A stretch of 64,000 nucleotides of DNA. Source: Ilex aquifolium. Taxonomy: Eukaryota > Streptophyta > Magnoliopsida > Aquifoliales > Aquifoliaceae. Shown here piece by piece: positions 37,480 through 48,949 of the stretch. The notes beneath the pieces were generated by a model. That model saw nothing but the letters and a program-made list of their open reading frames with translations. It made no database searches and was not told where the DNA came from. A program made the position numbers and the translations under genes. Every line of letters starts with the position of its first letter. Within the stretch, counting starts at the first letter, position 1. The stretch lies in assembly GCA_951799425.1 (NCBI GenBank), contig OX637398.1:18982270-19046269 (forward strand), written 5' to 3'.

Positions 37480-38030
37480 GACCAACAATGTTCCGATTTA
37501 AATGATAAGTGATTAAATCTAGAGGAGATGTCCACTAAGAGAATGATGGGAGCGAGATACCAAAGTTTGCAAGGCCATCTGCAACTTGGTTATCTTCTCT
37601 ACAGACATGAGAGATCTGGATTTTCATTGATTGCATTTGAAAACAACAAACTCTCCATAAAGGAATTTACTCCCAAGGAACTAATAAACATCTAGAGGAA
37701 AACCCACGAGCAATAATCTGCGAGTCACATTCAATCCAAATTTGATTCCACTCAAAAGTCAACGCTATCTCAATTTCTTTAAGGACTGCCATGAATTCCA
37801 CATAATAAGCATTACGATTTCCCAATGGAAGAATTTATGCTCCCTTAACCAAACCACGGGAAGTTCAGAATATGCCCTCACAAGCTATCAGCCCCGGGTA
37901 ACCCTTCATGACACCATCATTGTTGAGCTTTAGCCATCCAGTTAGTGGTTTTTTCCATAGCACCTCTTTGATAACAGGGGCACATTGTGGACATCCTTTG
38001 ATACCCATTGTGGATGTCCTTTTATAATTC
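37480..38030 (-). pseudogene. LINE (L1-type) C-terminal RNase H-like domain
   Basis: The minus strand reads GWLKLNNDGVMKG near 37925, AYYVEFMAVLKEIEIAL near 37800, IWIECDSQIIARG near 37735 and HVCREDNQVADGLANFG near 37590. This is the RNase H-like domain found at the C-terminus of plant L1-type retroelements. A few stops are present. It breaks the hAT gene at about 37336-38070. A 5'-truncated LINE insertion is the simplest explanation. No poly(A) tail was seen. Confidence 0.8.
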
Positions 38031-38079
38031 AACACGATAATGTTATAGATTAGTGATTTGTGGAACCTTCATTATAATC

Positions 38080-38872
38080 GCCCTCGAATTACATACATAT
38101 CAACCATGTTTAGAACAACAATTTTATTTTTGACAAAAAAGAAAACAAAGGCAAACTGAATGAGTAAAGCATCCCATACACCATCTCTTATCATTTGTAA
38201 CCGTTGTTTGGATATTTTAAATAAGCTCATAGAACTTACAATATCTTGATCTTTTTCTCTATAGTACTTGCGATAATTCATTTGTAATTCCCAATCCCCT
38301 TTCATCAAATGTAATTTGAATATGAAATCAAATGATTGAACGGAATCCAATAAGGCACATGCTTAAACTTTCTACTTAGAGTTTGACCGATCATCTTCTA
38401 CAAACTCAAGCACATAAATTATAGAGGAGAACAAAACAATAATGTTTATGAGAGTACCATAGTGTAATCCCCAACGTGTATCACCAGTCCATTGGAGACT
38501 ATTTTCCTGATGCAAACTACGTCCACTTGAAATTTCTTCATTTCTTTATGCTTGAACAACCTTGCTAGTTTTCTTATCTCTTAAAATATTTCAACATTTG
38601 TATGAAGCTCAAAAAAAATTCAACATATTAGAGATCAACTGAAAAAGAAAGCAATTTGATTATGATTTTTGGCATCAGCTACAAGTGCCAATTGAAGTTG
38701 ATGAGCAAAGCAATTAACTTAAAAAATAGATTTATTCTCCTTCATGATGAGACTTTTGAGACCATTGAATTCTCCTTTCATGTGTCTAGCTCCAACATAG
38801 CCTTGATTCAATTGTTGCTTTAAGTGATATAACACTTGTATCAATTGATTAGCCATGAATTGTGCATGTTTA
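38080..38872 (-). pseudogene. hAT transposase, middle part
   Basis: The minus strand reads QGYVGARHMKGEFNGLKSLI near 38800, NCFAHQLQLALVADAKNHN near 38690, then SVQSFDFIFKLHLMKG near 38340, KDQDIVSSMSLFKISKQRLQ near 38240, and VDMYVIRG at the end. These are the conserved catalytic-core phrases of DUF4371/hAT proteins in plants. Stops and frameshifts are frequent. Confidence 0.87.
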
Positions 38873-40084
38873 TTATAAGATTATCGGGCTAATTATATAA
38901 AGTAAGGAACTAATTGTAGGAAATTAATTAAGTTTTGGATTTAATCTCTCTTTTGTAGTATTTGCTTTGAAGGTAAAATAGGTGATTTCAATACTTAAGG
39001 GGGCGAATGTACAGAGGAAAAATTCAAAGCAATTAGAAGCCAAAAACACATGAAAAGATTTCTGCGTCTGGACAATGGGAAAATTGGGTCTGGACATGGC
39101 TTCTAGTAGTTGCAAATAGAAGTTAAAGACATGTGTCCAAATGGTCCAATATGCACATCCGGATGCAAGTGATAGAAAGACCAAGATGACAAGGTGTGTT
39201 CGGACAGTTGAAGATGCGCGTCCAGACGTGATAGGGAAAATCAGCCAATCAATGTAGTTATGGATTTTAATTAGGTTTTTGGATTCCTAAACCCTTACAT
39301 AAACCCCTGTCAACCCTATGAGGGGTGATTCTATTCTTAGCCCCTCTTTCATAGTTTTTGTTTTTTTTTTCTATGGATTGTTAAACCCCCAACTAAAGCT
39401 AGGGATGATACTTTCAATAAAGCACGGTATGCATTTTTGATAAGATATTCTTCAATATATGTTTTTTTAATTAATTCATATATTTAAATAAAGTTTTTGT
39501 TCTGTAAAATCTCTTAATGTATTGTGCCACGTACATCGAGTGCTTACGATTCCCTACGGGTCAAATAATTGGTTTTGCATGTTTGAATTAATTAATTTGG
39601 ATTTTCATGAAATACATAATTTCTTGTTTGTGATAAAAATATGTTTTATTTGTTAGAAAACTTGATTCATCATAGAATCCGGGCACAGTAAATATTTTTT
39701 ACATTTAAATGTCTAGATTTATTTGAATAATTTATCAATTATACCTTTTTTATATTTTCAATATTATTACCGCTACATATTCTGATGAAGATCACTCCTC
39801 AACTGATTTTTAATTGAGTTCGAAAACTAGATCATAAATAATTATTTTGGAAAGTTGAAAGGGTATCTCCGATGCTTTAGTATTCCAAATTATTGTTTTT
39901 AAACCCAAAGTTTACTATTTTTTGAATTCAAATCTCTCCAACAATCTTTCAAAACAATTTTTTCTTTTGTTTCTTTATGTTACAACATCATAATCAATTC
40001 CCTACTGTACTACCTCGAACTTCCGAGTATTATATTACTTCGAGACAACCTACACTTAGGTGATGCATTATTAAAGTTATAACA
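38873..40084. mobile_element. Unidentified insertion in the hAT gene
   Basis: It separates hAT phrases HVTDVIT (40085 side) and ISLKATIE (38830 side), which are adjacent in intact family members. It has no coding similarity. It carries repeated GTCTGGAC, CATCCGGATG and CGTCCAGACG words (39060-39230), like the CCGG arrays of the LTRs in this window. Exact ends and a target duplication were not found. Confidence 0.5.
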
Positions 40085-40207
40085 TCAGTAACATGGACAA
40101 TGCCAAGAAAACATTCGATGACGCATCCCTTTTTATTCACGTAGTGCAATAGAACATCCATTTGTTTTTGATTGATATAGCATGAGAATCATCAACCAAA
40201 ATGGAGA
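40085..40207 (-). pseudogene. hAT transposase, DUF4371 fragment
   Basis: The minus strand continues from the 47714 side across the gypsy insertion: LGDDLF joins SILVDDSHAIS, followed in shifted frame by NKKGCVIECFLGIVHVTD. The join across the gypsy element is in frame once one ATAAA duplication is removed, which proves the gypsy element inserted into hAT. Confidence 0.8.
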
Positions 40208-40212
40208 ATAAA

Positions 40213-42560
40213 TGTAACACCCCGCATTTTCTTTTATATATGTATATAGATATATAGTAAATAATTGTTGTAAAAATGTGGATATGTGTAATGATGTAAG
40301 AATGAACTATATAGATTGTAATAGTAGGAGAAATGCTAGAGATGCATATTGATTGGGAAGTTTGAGTTTCAAAGACGTTTAAATTTGGAAAGGGTGATTA
40401 GATGAATTTCTAAATATTTTTAGGTCAAAATAAGGTGTCCATTGAATCCGGAAGGTCGAACAACCTTGGGAGAGGTAATATGAGGTGTATTGGAAGTTAG
40501 GAAGTATTTTGGAGTAAAGACACATTTAGAGAGAGTTGGGTAAAAATGGATCTTGGACACTGCTTAGTATTTTGGCCATAACTTTTTATCCTTATGTCCA
40601 ATTGATCTGAAAATTTTACAGGTGATAGTAGACATCTAGGGCTACAAAAGTGTATCTCATGAAAAGTTTCCAATTCAACCTCTAAATGGGTCAAAACTAC
40701 CCTGGAAGTCGAAGTAGTCGAAGTGTACCGGAACACAGTACCGGTACGCCCAAACCAGCAGCTAAACCGTACCGGTACGCCCGAAGTTTGGCACAATAAA
40801 AGTCGGGATTTTGGTGTTTTAAAACACCCTTTTAAGCCTCATTTGACCCATTCTTCCATCCCACTCTCACCCCAAACATCTCAGAGCCCTAAGAGAAGAG
40901 AAAATGAGAGAAAAACACAAAGATCTTGAGAGAGTTACCCCTTATAGAGATCAAAACCGAAATTCCTCAAGAACATCATTCTTCTACTTTGTTCTTCTAC
41001 ACTTTCACTACACCCTTACCCACACCTCTTGGAATCCTAGAGAGAGTCTTAGAAAAGAATAAAGAATGAGAAAACACAAGATCAAAAGAGAAAAACAAAG
41101 GATTTAAGAGTGATTCAAGATCAAACCCTAGATTTTCAAGAACATCAAGGTAGGGGATTTCTTCTCTTTCTCTTACATTGAGGTTATGGCTTATGTATAT
41201 ATGTATGTTTTGCTCTAAATGTTATATATATGATATGAAATCATCCTCTCTTAGTCTTTTGGGCAAAGATTACATGTTTTTAACAAAGTTAGGGTTGAAT
41301 ACCCATGAAATCTCTTTTTGTGTTTCAAAACCCTAGTTTTTGGAGAGTGATGGATTTTCTTCTTAAATTCTTCATTTATTATTGATTTTGAAACCATAGT
41401 GCTTTGTGTTGAGTGATAAAATGATGTTGTGGTGATCTCTTGCATTTTTGTAATTGTTTATTGAAATTGTCATGTGATAAATTTGGGGGTTTTTAAGATA
41501 TACTTGTAAATTGTGAAATTGGGTTTGGTATTGTATCTCTTATGAGTGTGGGGTGACCATGGGTGGCCTTTGACGAGATATCGTAGAGTGGGTAGACATG
41601 TTGCTTGCTCCGTGTGGGTTGACATTTTTCCTACCACTCGTAGTGGGGTTAGTGCTTTGGTAAGACTAAACCGTTATTGCTCACGGGTGCCGTGTCAGAG
41701 GGTTAGTATACTAATACCTGGGTTGGATACGTCACTGCCATTGGTATGGCATACGCCCTTCCTAAAAGATGGACATCTTTGATAAGATTTATGTGTGGGT
41801 GTGTGTGAGCTAGATATTACTCAATGTGTTGATTCATGGGGTTTGCCTTACATCATGTTTGAGATACATATACATATGGATGAATTATTGTATTATTGTG
41901 GAAAATGGTTACCTACAAGAACTTGTGGGAGTATGGGATTCTACAAGGTCTTGTGGGAAAATGGTTTATATTTTGGGAAATGGATATGTGTTGGATCTTG
42001 GTTTCTTTTACTGTTCATTTAAATTACTGTTGCTACTTAAACTTGAGATCCATTCTAAAATTTCCCTGTTTTACTTCAAAGATTATATATGCTATTTGTG
42101 AAATGAGACCGGCCATTTTATATGCTTTTATAAACCTTGTTCGAGTTTGGGAGGAATGTTGCTACAGAGCTTAGTGCTCACCCCCTACAAACAACATATT
42201 TCAGGTCTTTGTCTAGAGGAGGAGCTCGGAACTGACGAGCCGGGACATTGGGAAGCTCCCATAGAAGGGATCGTAGATCCCGAGATGGACCTGTAGAGAC
42301 ATAGCTTCTTTTGTAATAAACTTGAGAATTTATTTTGAAATCATGTGAAGTTTAGTTTTCTTTTGTTATTCCGCTGCTCAGTTACGTTTGATCCTTTGAG
42401 ATGTAAATGTCATAGCTTGGCTTATTCTTTTGGGATGAGATTGTAAATTATATGGATGATGAATAGAAAAATTTTCTTATTGATGGATTATCTTAGTGCT
42501 CTCATTATGTAAATGGTTTTAGAATGTAATGCCGTCCAGGGTGGTCTTTGGGGCGTTACA
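40213..42560 (+). repeat. 5' LTR of the gypsy element
   Basis: 2348 bp. It carries the block GGCCATAACTTTTTATCC near 40574, then a TACCGGTA-type palindrome array at about 40723-40784, and a TTTTAAAACA TATA-like word downstream. Short frames inside (41251-42174) are repeated in the other LTR and are not genes. Confidence 0.95.
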
Positions 42561-42719
42561 AAGTTGATATCAGAGCTTAGGCTTTAGGTCTTACATGGGA
42601 GCTGTAGGTTATGGATTACCACTGGAAAGGTAGGACTAGGTTGAAGGAACCATAGGCTTGCATTTGTTTGAAGTTATGTGTTTATCAGATAGGTTAGATT
42701 CATTGTATATTTAGGTTAA

Positions 42720-43670
42720 GGGTTAATTATTTGTTCGGATTCGACGAGTTGTCTCGCTACGCAATCAAGTTTGTGGTCACTGAGGCAAGGAGGGCTAAAC
42801 GCTTTGAACAAGATCTGAGGCTTTCCATCCGCGAGAAGCTGGTTACACTCTGAATTCGAGAATACAAGATCTCGTGAACGTGGACGTGGATGCGGTTGAA
42901 CAAAGACTTCAGACAGATAGTTAGAGAAGATGGAGTTACTCAGACGAGAGCAGGCATGGACCCGCGCCAATGCTTTGCATGCGGAGAGTATGGGCACTTC
43001 AAACATAGATGCCCCTCGTTTCCCCCAATGACCAAGCAAGCAACCGAGCAAGTACTAGCAAACAAGCCACCTCTACAAAGGCCAGCACAGTAGAGACCTC
43101 AGATAGCTCGAGGAGCGGGAGGCGTACCAGAGAGAATAGGCACGGATGCACGCCAATGTTTTGCCTGTGGAGGTGTTGGGCACTTCATTGATAATTGTCC
43201 ATTGCTTTCTACCAAGACCAACCAAGCAACTGGGCGAGTGAATGCAAACAGGCCACCGCTACGACAGCCACTACCACCATAGAGACAGTTACAAGCTCAA
43301 GCCCCCGGCGGCGCCAATCAAGGAAGGGTTTTTGCTTTGAATCAACCGGAGGAAGATGTCTCCAACGCCGTGGTGGAAGGTATTGCTCTTCTTTACAATT
43401 TTTGGGCCCGAATTATATTGGATTCCTATGCGACTTATTCTTTTCTACGTACTGTGTACGCTGTGGAATTGGGATTGGGTTTCGAGGAAATAGAACTTAC
43501 TGTATATGTTAACTTGCCTACGGGAAAACAAGGGGATACCAGTAGGGTTTATTTATATGTAATCTTTGACTCTAATTTATATCTACTTGCTAGGGAATCA
43601 TCATGTCTTGCCATTCTGGATAATACTACCTTGTTTCAAAATATATTATGGTTGGGTAAACTCTAAATCT
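42720..43670 (+). pseudogene. Gypsy gag C-terminus and protease start
   Basis: Two C-x2-C-x4-H-x4-C zinc knuckles are visible: CFACGEYGHFKHRC near 42975 and CFACGGVGHFIDNC near 43158, in different frames, so there is a frameshift between them. A third frame (43337-43666) reads ILDSYATYSFL, which corresponds to the retropepsin active-site region. The normal DSG reads DSY, so protease would be inactive. These domains process and package retroelement RNA. N-terminal gag is poorly preserved. Confidence 0.82.
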
Positions 43671-43679
43671 TTTCTTATG

Positions 43680-44600
43680 CCTTCAAACCCTAGTTTACAA
43701 AGGAGATGTGTTTTTCTCTTGATTTCTCCTTTGCTCTTGATTCCCGAACTTAAATATTATTTGCTCTAAGCTATGTTATGGGTGGGTGACCACCAAATCC
43801 TTTTGGTATGCCCTTGAAATCCTAGTTTTCAAGGGAGAGGTGTTTTCTCTTTATCTTGCCTTTGTCATTGATTTCAAACCTTGATAGTCGTTTGTTATCG
43901 ATTCCAATATATGATTGTTACTTTATCTCTGATTCCAAGCTTGATATCCGTTGTTATTGATCTCGAGACTTGATTGTTTCCTTGTCCTTAATTTCCTAAG
44001 CTTAATGATCCATTTGTTCTTGGTATCTAAATTTGATATTCGTTTGTTATTGATTCTACCCTTGTGATTCAATTATTTTCGATATTCAATACTTGATATT
44101 TATTGGTTATTGATTTCAAGATTTGACATTCAATTGCTCTTGACTTCAATACTTGATATTCCTTCGTTCTCGGTTCCAAAAACTTGATATTCGTTTATTA
44201 TTGATTTCAATACTTGATTACTCTTTGTTTTTGAGTTCGAAACTTGAGACTTATTAGTTCCTGATTACAAAGTTTGATATGTCTTTGTTATTGACTCCAA
44301 GATTCGATTGTTACTTTGTTCTTGATTTCAAGCCTTGATTGTTTCTTATTTTGATTCCAAAGCTTGATATGGGTTTGTTATGGAATTCGAGACTTGATTG
44401 TTCCTTTATTTTGGATTCCAAAAAAAAAAAAAAAACTTGAGATTCGTTTGTTATTAATTTCAACCCTTGCTTGTTCTTTTGTTCTTGATTTCCAAGCTTG
44501 ATAGCCATTTATTCTTGATTCCAAAGCTTGATTATTTATTTGCTCATGAATTCAAAACTCTAGTGATTGGTAGTGACCACTAAAATGGTATTTTCGATGA
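43680..44600. repeat. Degenerate ~45-bp minisatellite replacing pol
   Basis: About twenty diverged units share CTTGATTGTT, TTGTTATTGATTTC and AACTTGATATTC phrases. The first units (CAAACCCTAGTTTACAAAGG near 43684) resemble a stretch of the related solo LTR near 33830-33900. The array therefore probably grew from LTR-derived sequence. An A-run lies near 44421-44434. Confidence 0.75.
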
Positions 44601-44759
44601 TATTATGTTAATTTTTCTTAAATTATTTCGTTGAAAAAAAAAAGGTATATGGATTTGGAAGCTAAAATGGGAGGACAATTCTGGTTAGGTTTCAACTATA
44701 ACCTTTGGTGGATTGTAATTTATATCAGAGTGCGTAGCGAACTAACGGAGTAAGGACTA

Positions 44760-45291
44760 CAATGGGGTAACTACGAAGAAGATTCAACTCATCCGAGAGA
44801 GGCTACGCACGGCGCAAAGTAGAGAGAAGAGCTATGCGGACCACAGACGAAGATCCTTGGAATTCAAAGTGGGAGATTACATGTTTCCCAAGGTGTCACA
44901 CAAGAAGGGCGTGTTTCGATTCGACAAGAAGGAGAAGTTAGCGCCAAGATATACTGGACCGTTTGAAGTGATCAAAGCGGTAGGCAATGCGGCGTATCAA
45001 CTTCGACTACCAGCCCAGCTATCCGGAGTACATGGCGTGTTTCATGTGTCGATGTTGAGGACGTGTCACTCGGATGCAACTCCAGTCGTGAACTTGGAGG
45101 AGATTGAAATTCAAGACGTAGCAACCTACGAAGTACAACCGGTAGAAATTCTCGACGCCAAGGAAAAAGTGCTTCGCAACAAAGTTATCAGATTTGTAAA
45201 GGTTTGGTGGCAACACCATGGAGTGGAGGAAGCTACATGGAAACTAGAGCAAGAAATGCGGGAGAAGTATCCATATTTGTTCGCTACTTGA
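44760..45291 (+). pseudogene. Gypsy integrase C-terminus with chromodomain
   Basis: The frame is open from about 44760, with the first ATG at 44857, to a TGA at 45291. It reads RERLRTAQSREKSYAD, then FKVGDYMFPKVS, LAPRYTGPFEV, GVHGVFHVSMLR (integrase C-terminal beta-barrel type), and a chromodomain-like end (ILDAKEKVLRNK, VWWQHHGVEEATWKLE). Chromodomains steer integration of chromoviruses such as Tekay/Del-type elements to chromatin. The frame is uninterrupted, unlike gag, but it is only the tail of a lost pol polyprotein. Integrase catalytic residues are absent. Confidence 0.9.
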
Positions 45292-45332
45292 GGTAAGTTT
45301 CGAGGACGAAACTTTCTTTAAGGGGGGTGGAT

Positions 45333-47708
45333 TGTAACACCCCGCATTTTCTTTTATATATGTATATAGATATATAGTAAATAATTGTTGTAAAAATGTG
45401 GATATGTGTAATGATGTAAAAATGAACTATATAGATTGTAATAGTAGGAGAAATGCTAGAGATGCATATTGATTGGGAAGTTTGAGTTTCAAAGACGTTT
45501 AAACTTGGAAAGGGTGATTAGATGAATTTCTAAATATTTTTAGGTCAAAATAAGGTGTCCATTGAATCCGGAAGGTCGAACAACCTTGGGAGAGGTAATA
45601 TGAAGTGTATTGGAAGTTAGGAAGTATTTTGGAGTAAAGACACATTTAGAGAGAGTTGGGTAAAAATGGATCTTGGACACTGCTTAGTATTTTGGCCATA
45701 AATTTTTATCCTTATGTCCAATTGATCTAAAAATTTTACAGTAGATAGTAGACATCTAGGGCTAAAAAAATGTATCTCATGAAAAGTTTCCAATTCAACC
45801 TCTAAATTGGTCAAAACTGCCCTGGAAGTCGAAGTAGTCAAAGTGTACCGGAATACAGTACCGGTACGGTACCGTACCGGTACGCCCGAACCAGTAGCTA
45901 AATCGTACCGGTCTAGTGTACCGGTACGCCCGAAGTTTGGCACAGTAAAAGTCAGGATTTTGGTGTTTTAAAACACCCTTTTAAGCCTTATTTGACACAT
46001 TCTTCCATCCCACTCTCACCCCAAACATCTCAGAGCCCTAAGAGAAGAGAAAAGGAGAGAAAAACACAAAGATCTTGAGAGAGTTACACCTTATAGAGAT
46101 CAAAACCGAAATTCCTCAAGAACACCATTCTTCTACTCTCTTCTTCTACACTTTCACTACACCCTTACCCACACCTCTTGGAATCCTAGAGAGAGTCTTA
46201 GAAAAGAATAAAGAAGGAGAAAACACAAGATCAAAATGGAAAAACAAAAGATTTAAGAGTGATTCAAGATCAAACCCTAGATTTTCAAGAACATCAAGGT
46301 AGGGGATTTCTTCTCTTTCTCTTATATTGAGGTTATGGCTTATGTATATATGTATGTTTTGCTCTAAATGTTATATATATGATATGAAATCATCCTCTCT
46401 TAGTCTTTTGGGCAAAGATTATATGTTTTTAACAAAGTTAGGGTTGAATACCCATGAAATCTCTTTTTGTGTTTCAAAACCCTAGTTTTTGGAGAGTGAT
46501 GGATTTTCTTCTTAAATTCTCCCTTTATTATTGATTTTGAAACCATAGTGCTTTGTGTTGAGTGATAAAATGATGTTGTGGTGATCTCTTGCATTTTTGT
46601 AATTGTTTATTGAAATTGTCATGTGATAAATTTGGGGGTTTTTAAGATATACTTGTAAATTTTGAAATTGGGTTTGGTATTGTATCTCTTATGAGTGTGG
46701 GATGACCATGGGTGGCCTTTGACGAGATATCGTAGAGTGGGTAGACGTGTTGCTTGCTCCGTGTGGGTTGACATTTTTCCTACCACTCGTAGTGGGGTTA
46801 GTGTTTTGGTAAGACTAAACCGTTATTGCTCACGGGTGCCGTGTCAGAGGGTTAGTATACTAATACCTGGGTTGGATACGTCACTGCCATTGGTATGGCA
46901 TACGCCCTTCCTAAATGATGGATATCTTTGATAACATTTATGTGTGGGTGTGTGTGGGCTAGATATTACTCAATGTGTTGATTCATGGGGTTTGCCTTAC
47001 ATCATGTTTGAGATACATATACATATGGATGAATTATTGTATTATTGTGGAAAATGGTTACCTACAAGAACTTGTGGGAGTATGAGATTCCACAAGGTCT
47101 TGTGGGAAAATGGTTTATATTTTGGGAAATGGATATGTGTTGGATCTTGGTTTCTTTTACTGTTCATTTAAATTACTGTTGCTACTTAAACTTGAAATCC
47201 ATTCTAAATGTCCCTGTTTTACTTCAAAGATTATATATGCTATTTGTGAAATGAGACCGACCATTTTATATGCTTTTATAAACCTTGTTCGAGTTTGGGA
47301 GGAATGTTGCTACAGAGCTTAGTGCTCACCCCCTACAAACAACATATTTCAAGTCTTTGTCTAGAGGATGAGCTCGGAACTGACGAGCCGGGACATTGGG
47401 AAGCTCCCATAGAAGGGAACGTAGATCCCGAGATGGATCTGTAGAGACATAGCTTCTTTTGTAATAGACTTGAGAATTTATTTTGAAATCATGTGAAGTT
47501 TAGTTTTCTTTTGTTATTCCGCTGCTCAGTTACGTTTGATTTTTTGAGATGTAAATGTCATAGCTTGGCTTATTCTTTTGGGATGAGATTGTAAATTCTA
47601 TGGATGATGAATGGAAAAATTTTCTTATTGATGGATTATCTTAGTGCTCTCATTATGTAAATGGTTTTAGAATGTAATGTCGTCCAGGGTGGTCTTTGGA
47701 GCGTTACA
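45333..47708 (+). repeat. 3' LTR of the gypsy element
   Basis: 2376 bp. The net 28-bp excess over the 5' LTR is due mainly to a longer palindrome array (about 45846-45936, roughly 29 bp longer), with a 1-bp compensating gap elsewhere. Confidence 0.95.
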
Positions 47709-47732
47709 ATAAATCATCTCCAAGATTATTGC

Positions 47733-47996
47733 ATGTGTAGCTCTTTTTTAGGATAGGTGGCCCATATTCAGAGTATGAAGAGTTACACCAGGCCCAAGGG
47801 GATAATGGGTCAGTTGACGAAGCATGAGCGAATTAGGGTTGTAACATATACAAGTTAAGTTGTAACCCTAATTCAGTGTGAAATAAAAAAATAAGGCAGC
47901 CGCTCTAGGATCATGGACGTAGACAAGTTGCTGAACCACATAAATTCTTGTGGTCTTATTCTATTATTCAGTTTCATTGATTGTTCATCGCACACA
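47733..47996 (+). mobile_element. Small copia-like LTR in the hAT gene
   Basis: TGTGTAGCTC..CGCACACA bounds about 264 bp that split hAT text (SETC on one side, NNLGDD on the other). It contains GGCAGCCGCTCTAGGATC and a TTCATTGATTGTTCATCGC end, phrases typical of plant copia LTRs. No clear target duplication was found, so a solo LTR is likely but unproven. Confidence 0.5.
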
Positions 47997-47999
47997 CGA

Positions 48000-48840
48000 A
48001 TCACAAGTTTCACTTGTAACCGCTTGTACAATATCTTTTTGAATATCATATGATATCACTTTGAGATTCTTGAAAGCATTTTGTAGCACCACATTGTTGA
48101 TGATTTTTTTGTGATTAGCAAGAAATTGTAGAAGTTTAAGAAAATTTAATTGATTTATTGAATCCTCCGACTCATTATAACCCTGAAATGCTAACCCTTG
48201 ACGTAAAAAGATATTGAATACAATCCACTGCTGCAGTCAAATGAATGCAATACTCCTCTCGAGTCTGTTTTGATTGCATAGAGTAAATAACTTCAATATG
48301 TTACTTTGGTTCATTAGGTTTTGACATATCCTCAAGTTCTAATTATGAGCACTACTAGGACCTCCTACATGACTTTGAAATCTTTCATTCTTCTACCAAT
48401 TAGTGAATCCATCGACAATGAAAGAAGCACCGCCTGCTTACTCCCCGATATCACCTTTCATTAGATAGCAACACAAATAATAAGCGACATCCTTTTCAAT
48501 ACTATACTCTAACTAATTGCCAAGCTCATTGAACCAAGCGGTATTAAAGCGGCGTAACATTTGCCAAATTTTCTTTGTGGAAAATTATGTTCACGAGCTT
48601 GACATGACCCTTTCCGTAGATAAGCTCTTTGAATTTCATCCCGGTCATTAGGATAATAATCCAAAATTTTATCTCTAAGCCTAGGATCCACAGGAACATT
48701 TTCTAAGTCAATTTCAGTACGGCTTTTGTTAGAATAGCATCGTATGTCACCATCACAATCATCACTTTCTTGAGTAGATGGCAGTTATTCTGATGTTGAT
48801 GTTCTTTTAAAAAATTTATCCTTAACTGAATTCAAAAATT
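48000..48840 (-). pseudogene. hAT transposase, N-terminal TTF zinc-finger and DUF4371 start
   Basis: The minus strand reads IDLENVPVDPRLRDKI, YYPNDRDEIQRAYL, REHNFPQRKFGK (near 48590), then WLEYSIEKDVAYYLCCYL (near 48500), GGASFIVDGFTNW, RQGLAFQGYNESEDS and AFKNLKVISYDIQKDIVQA (near 48050). The order and phrases fit TTF-type zinc finger followed by DUF4371, the N-terminal half of plant MYM-type hAT proteins. Several stops and shifts are present. Confidence 0.87.
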
Positions 48841-48949
48841 AATTTATTTAGTCACAGACGTAGTATTAAACTAAAACTATGTATAAGAACAACTTAATCT
48901 ATCACAATAAAATTATTCAACTCAATCAATCAAAATAATTTAATTTAAC

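Larger units (their letters stand above)
40213..47708 (+). mobile_element. Ty3/gypsy chromovirus-type element, pol largely lost
   Basis: The 5' LTR is 40213-42560 and the 3' LTR 45333-47708, both TGTAACACCCC..GCGTTACA with high identity by eye. The target-site duplication ATAAA is perfect (40208-40212 and 47709-47713). A PBS-like TTGATATCAGAGC follows the 5' LTR, and a polypurine tract AAGGGGGGTGG precedes the 3' LTR. The 2.77-kb interior keeps a gag tail with two zinc knuckles, a decayed protease start and an integrase C-terminus with chromodomain. Reverse transcriptase, RNase H and the integrase core are missing, and a minisatellite sits where they should be. Confidence 0.95.
36501..48840 (-). 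mobile_element. hAT element (DUF4371 / MYM-type transposase), multiply interrupted
   Basis: Pieces of one transposase gene lie in order on the minus strand: an N-terminal TTF-type zinc-finger part and start of DUF4371 (48840-48000), a bridge (47732-47714 and 40207-40085), GYVGARHMKGEFNGLK and the middle (38872-38080), and the C-terminal dimerisation domain (37335-36790). The left terminus at 36501 reads CAGGGGCAAAGCTAGGAT, a typical hAT inverted-repeat start. The opposite terminus and the 8-bp duplication were not found. Insertions account for the rest: a LINE fragment, an unknown element, a gypsy element and a copia-like LTR. Confidence 0.8.

Noticed and set aside
37742..37933. Plus-strand 63-codon frame
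   Set aside because: Antisense shadow of the LINE RNase H-like domain.
41251..42174. Open frames inside the gypsy 5' LTR, repeated at 46400-47322
   Set aside because: Present twice because LTRs are duplicated; they overlap in several frames and show no family resemblance.
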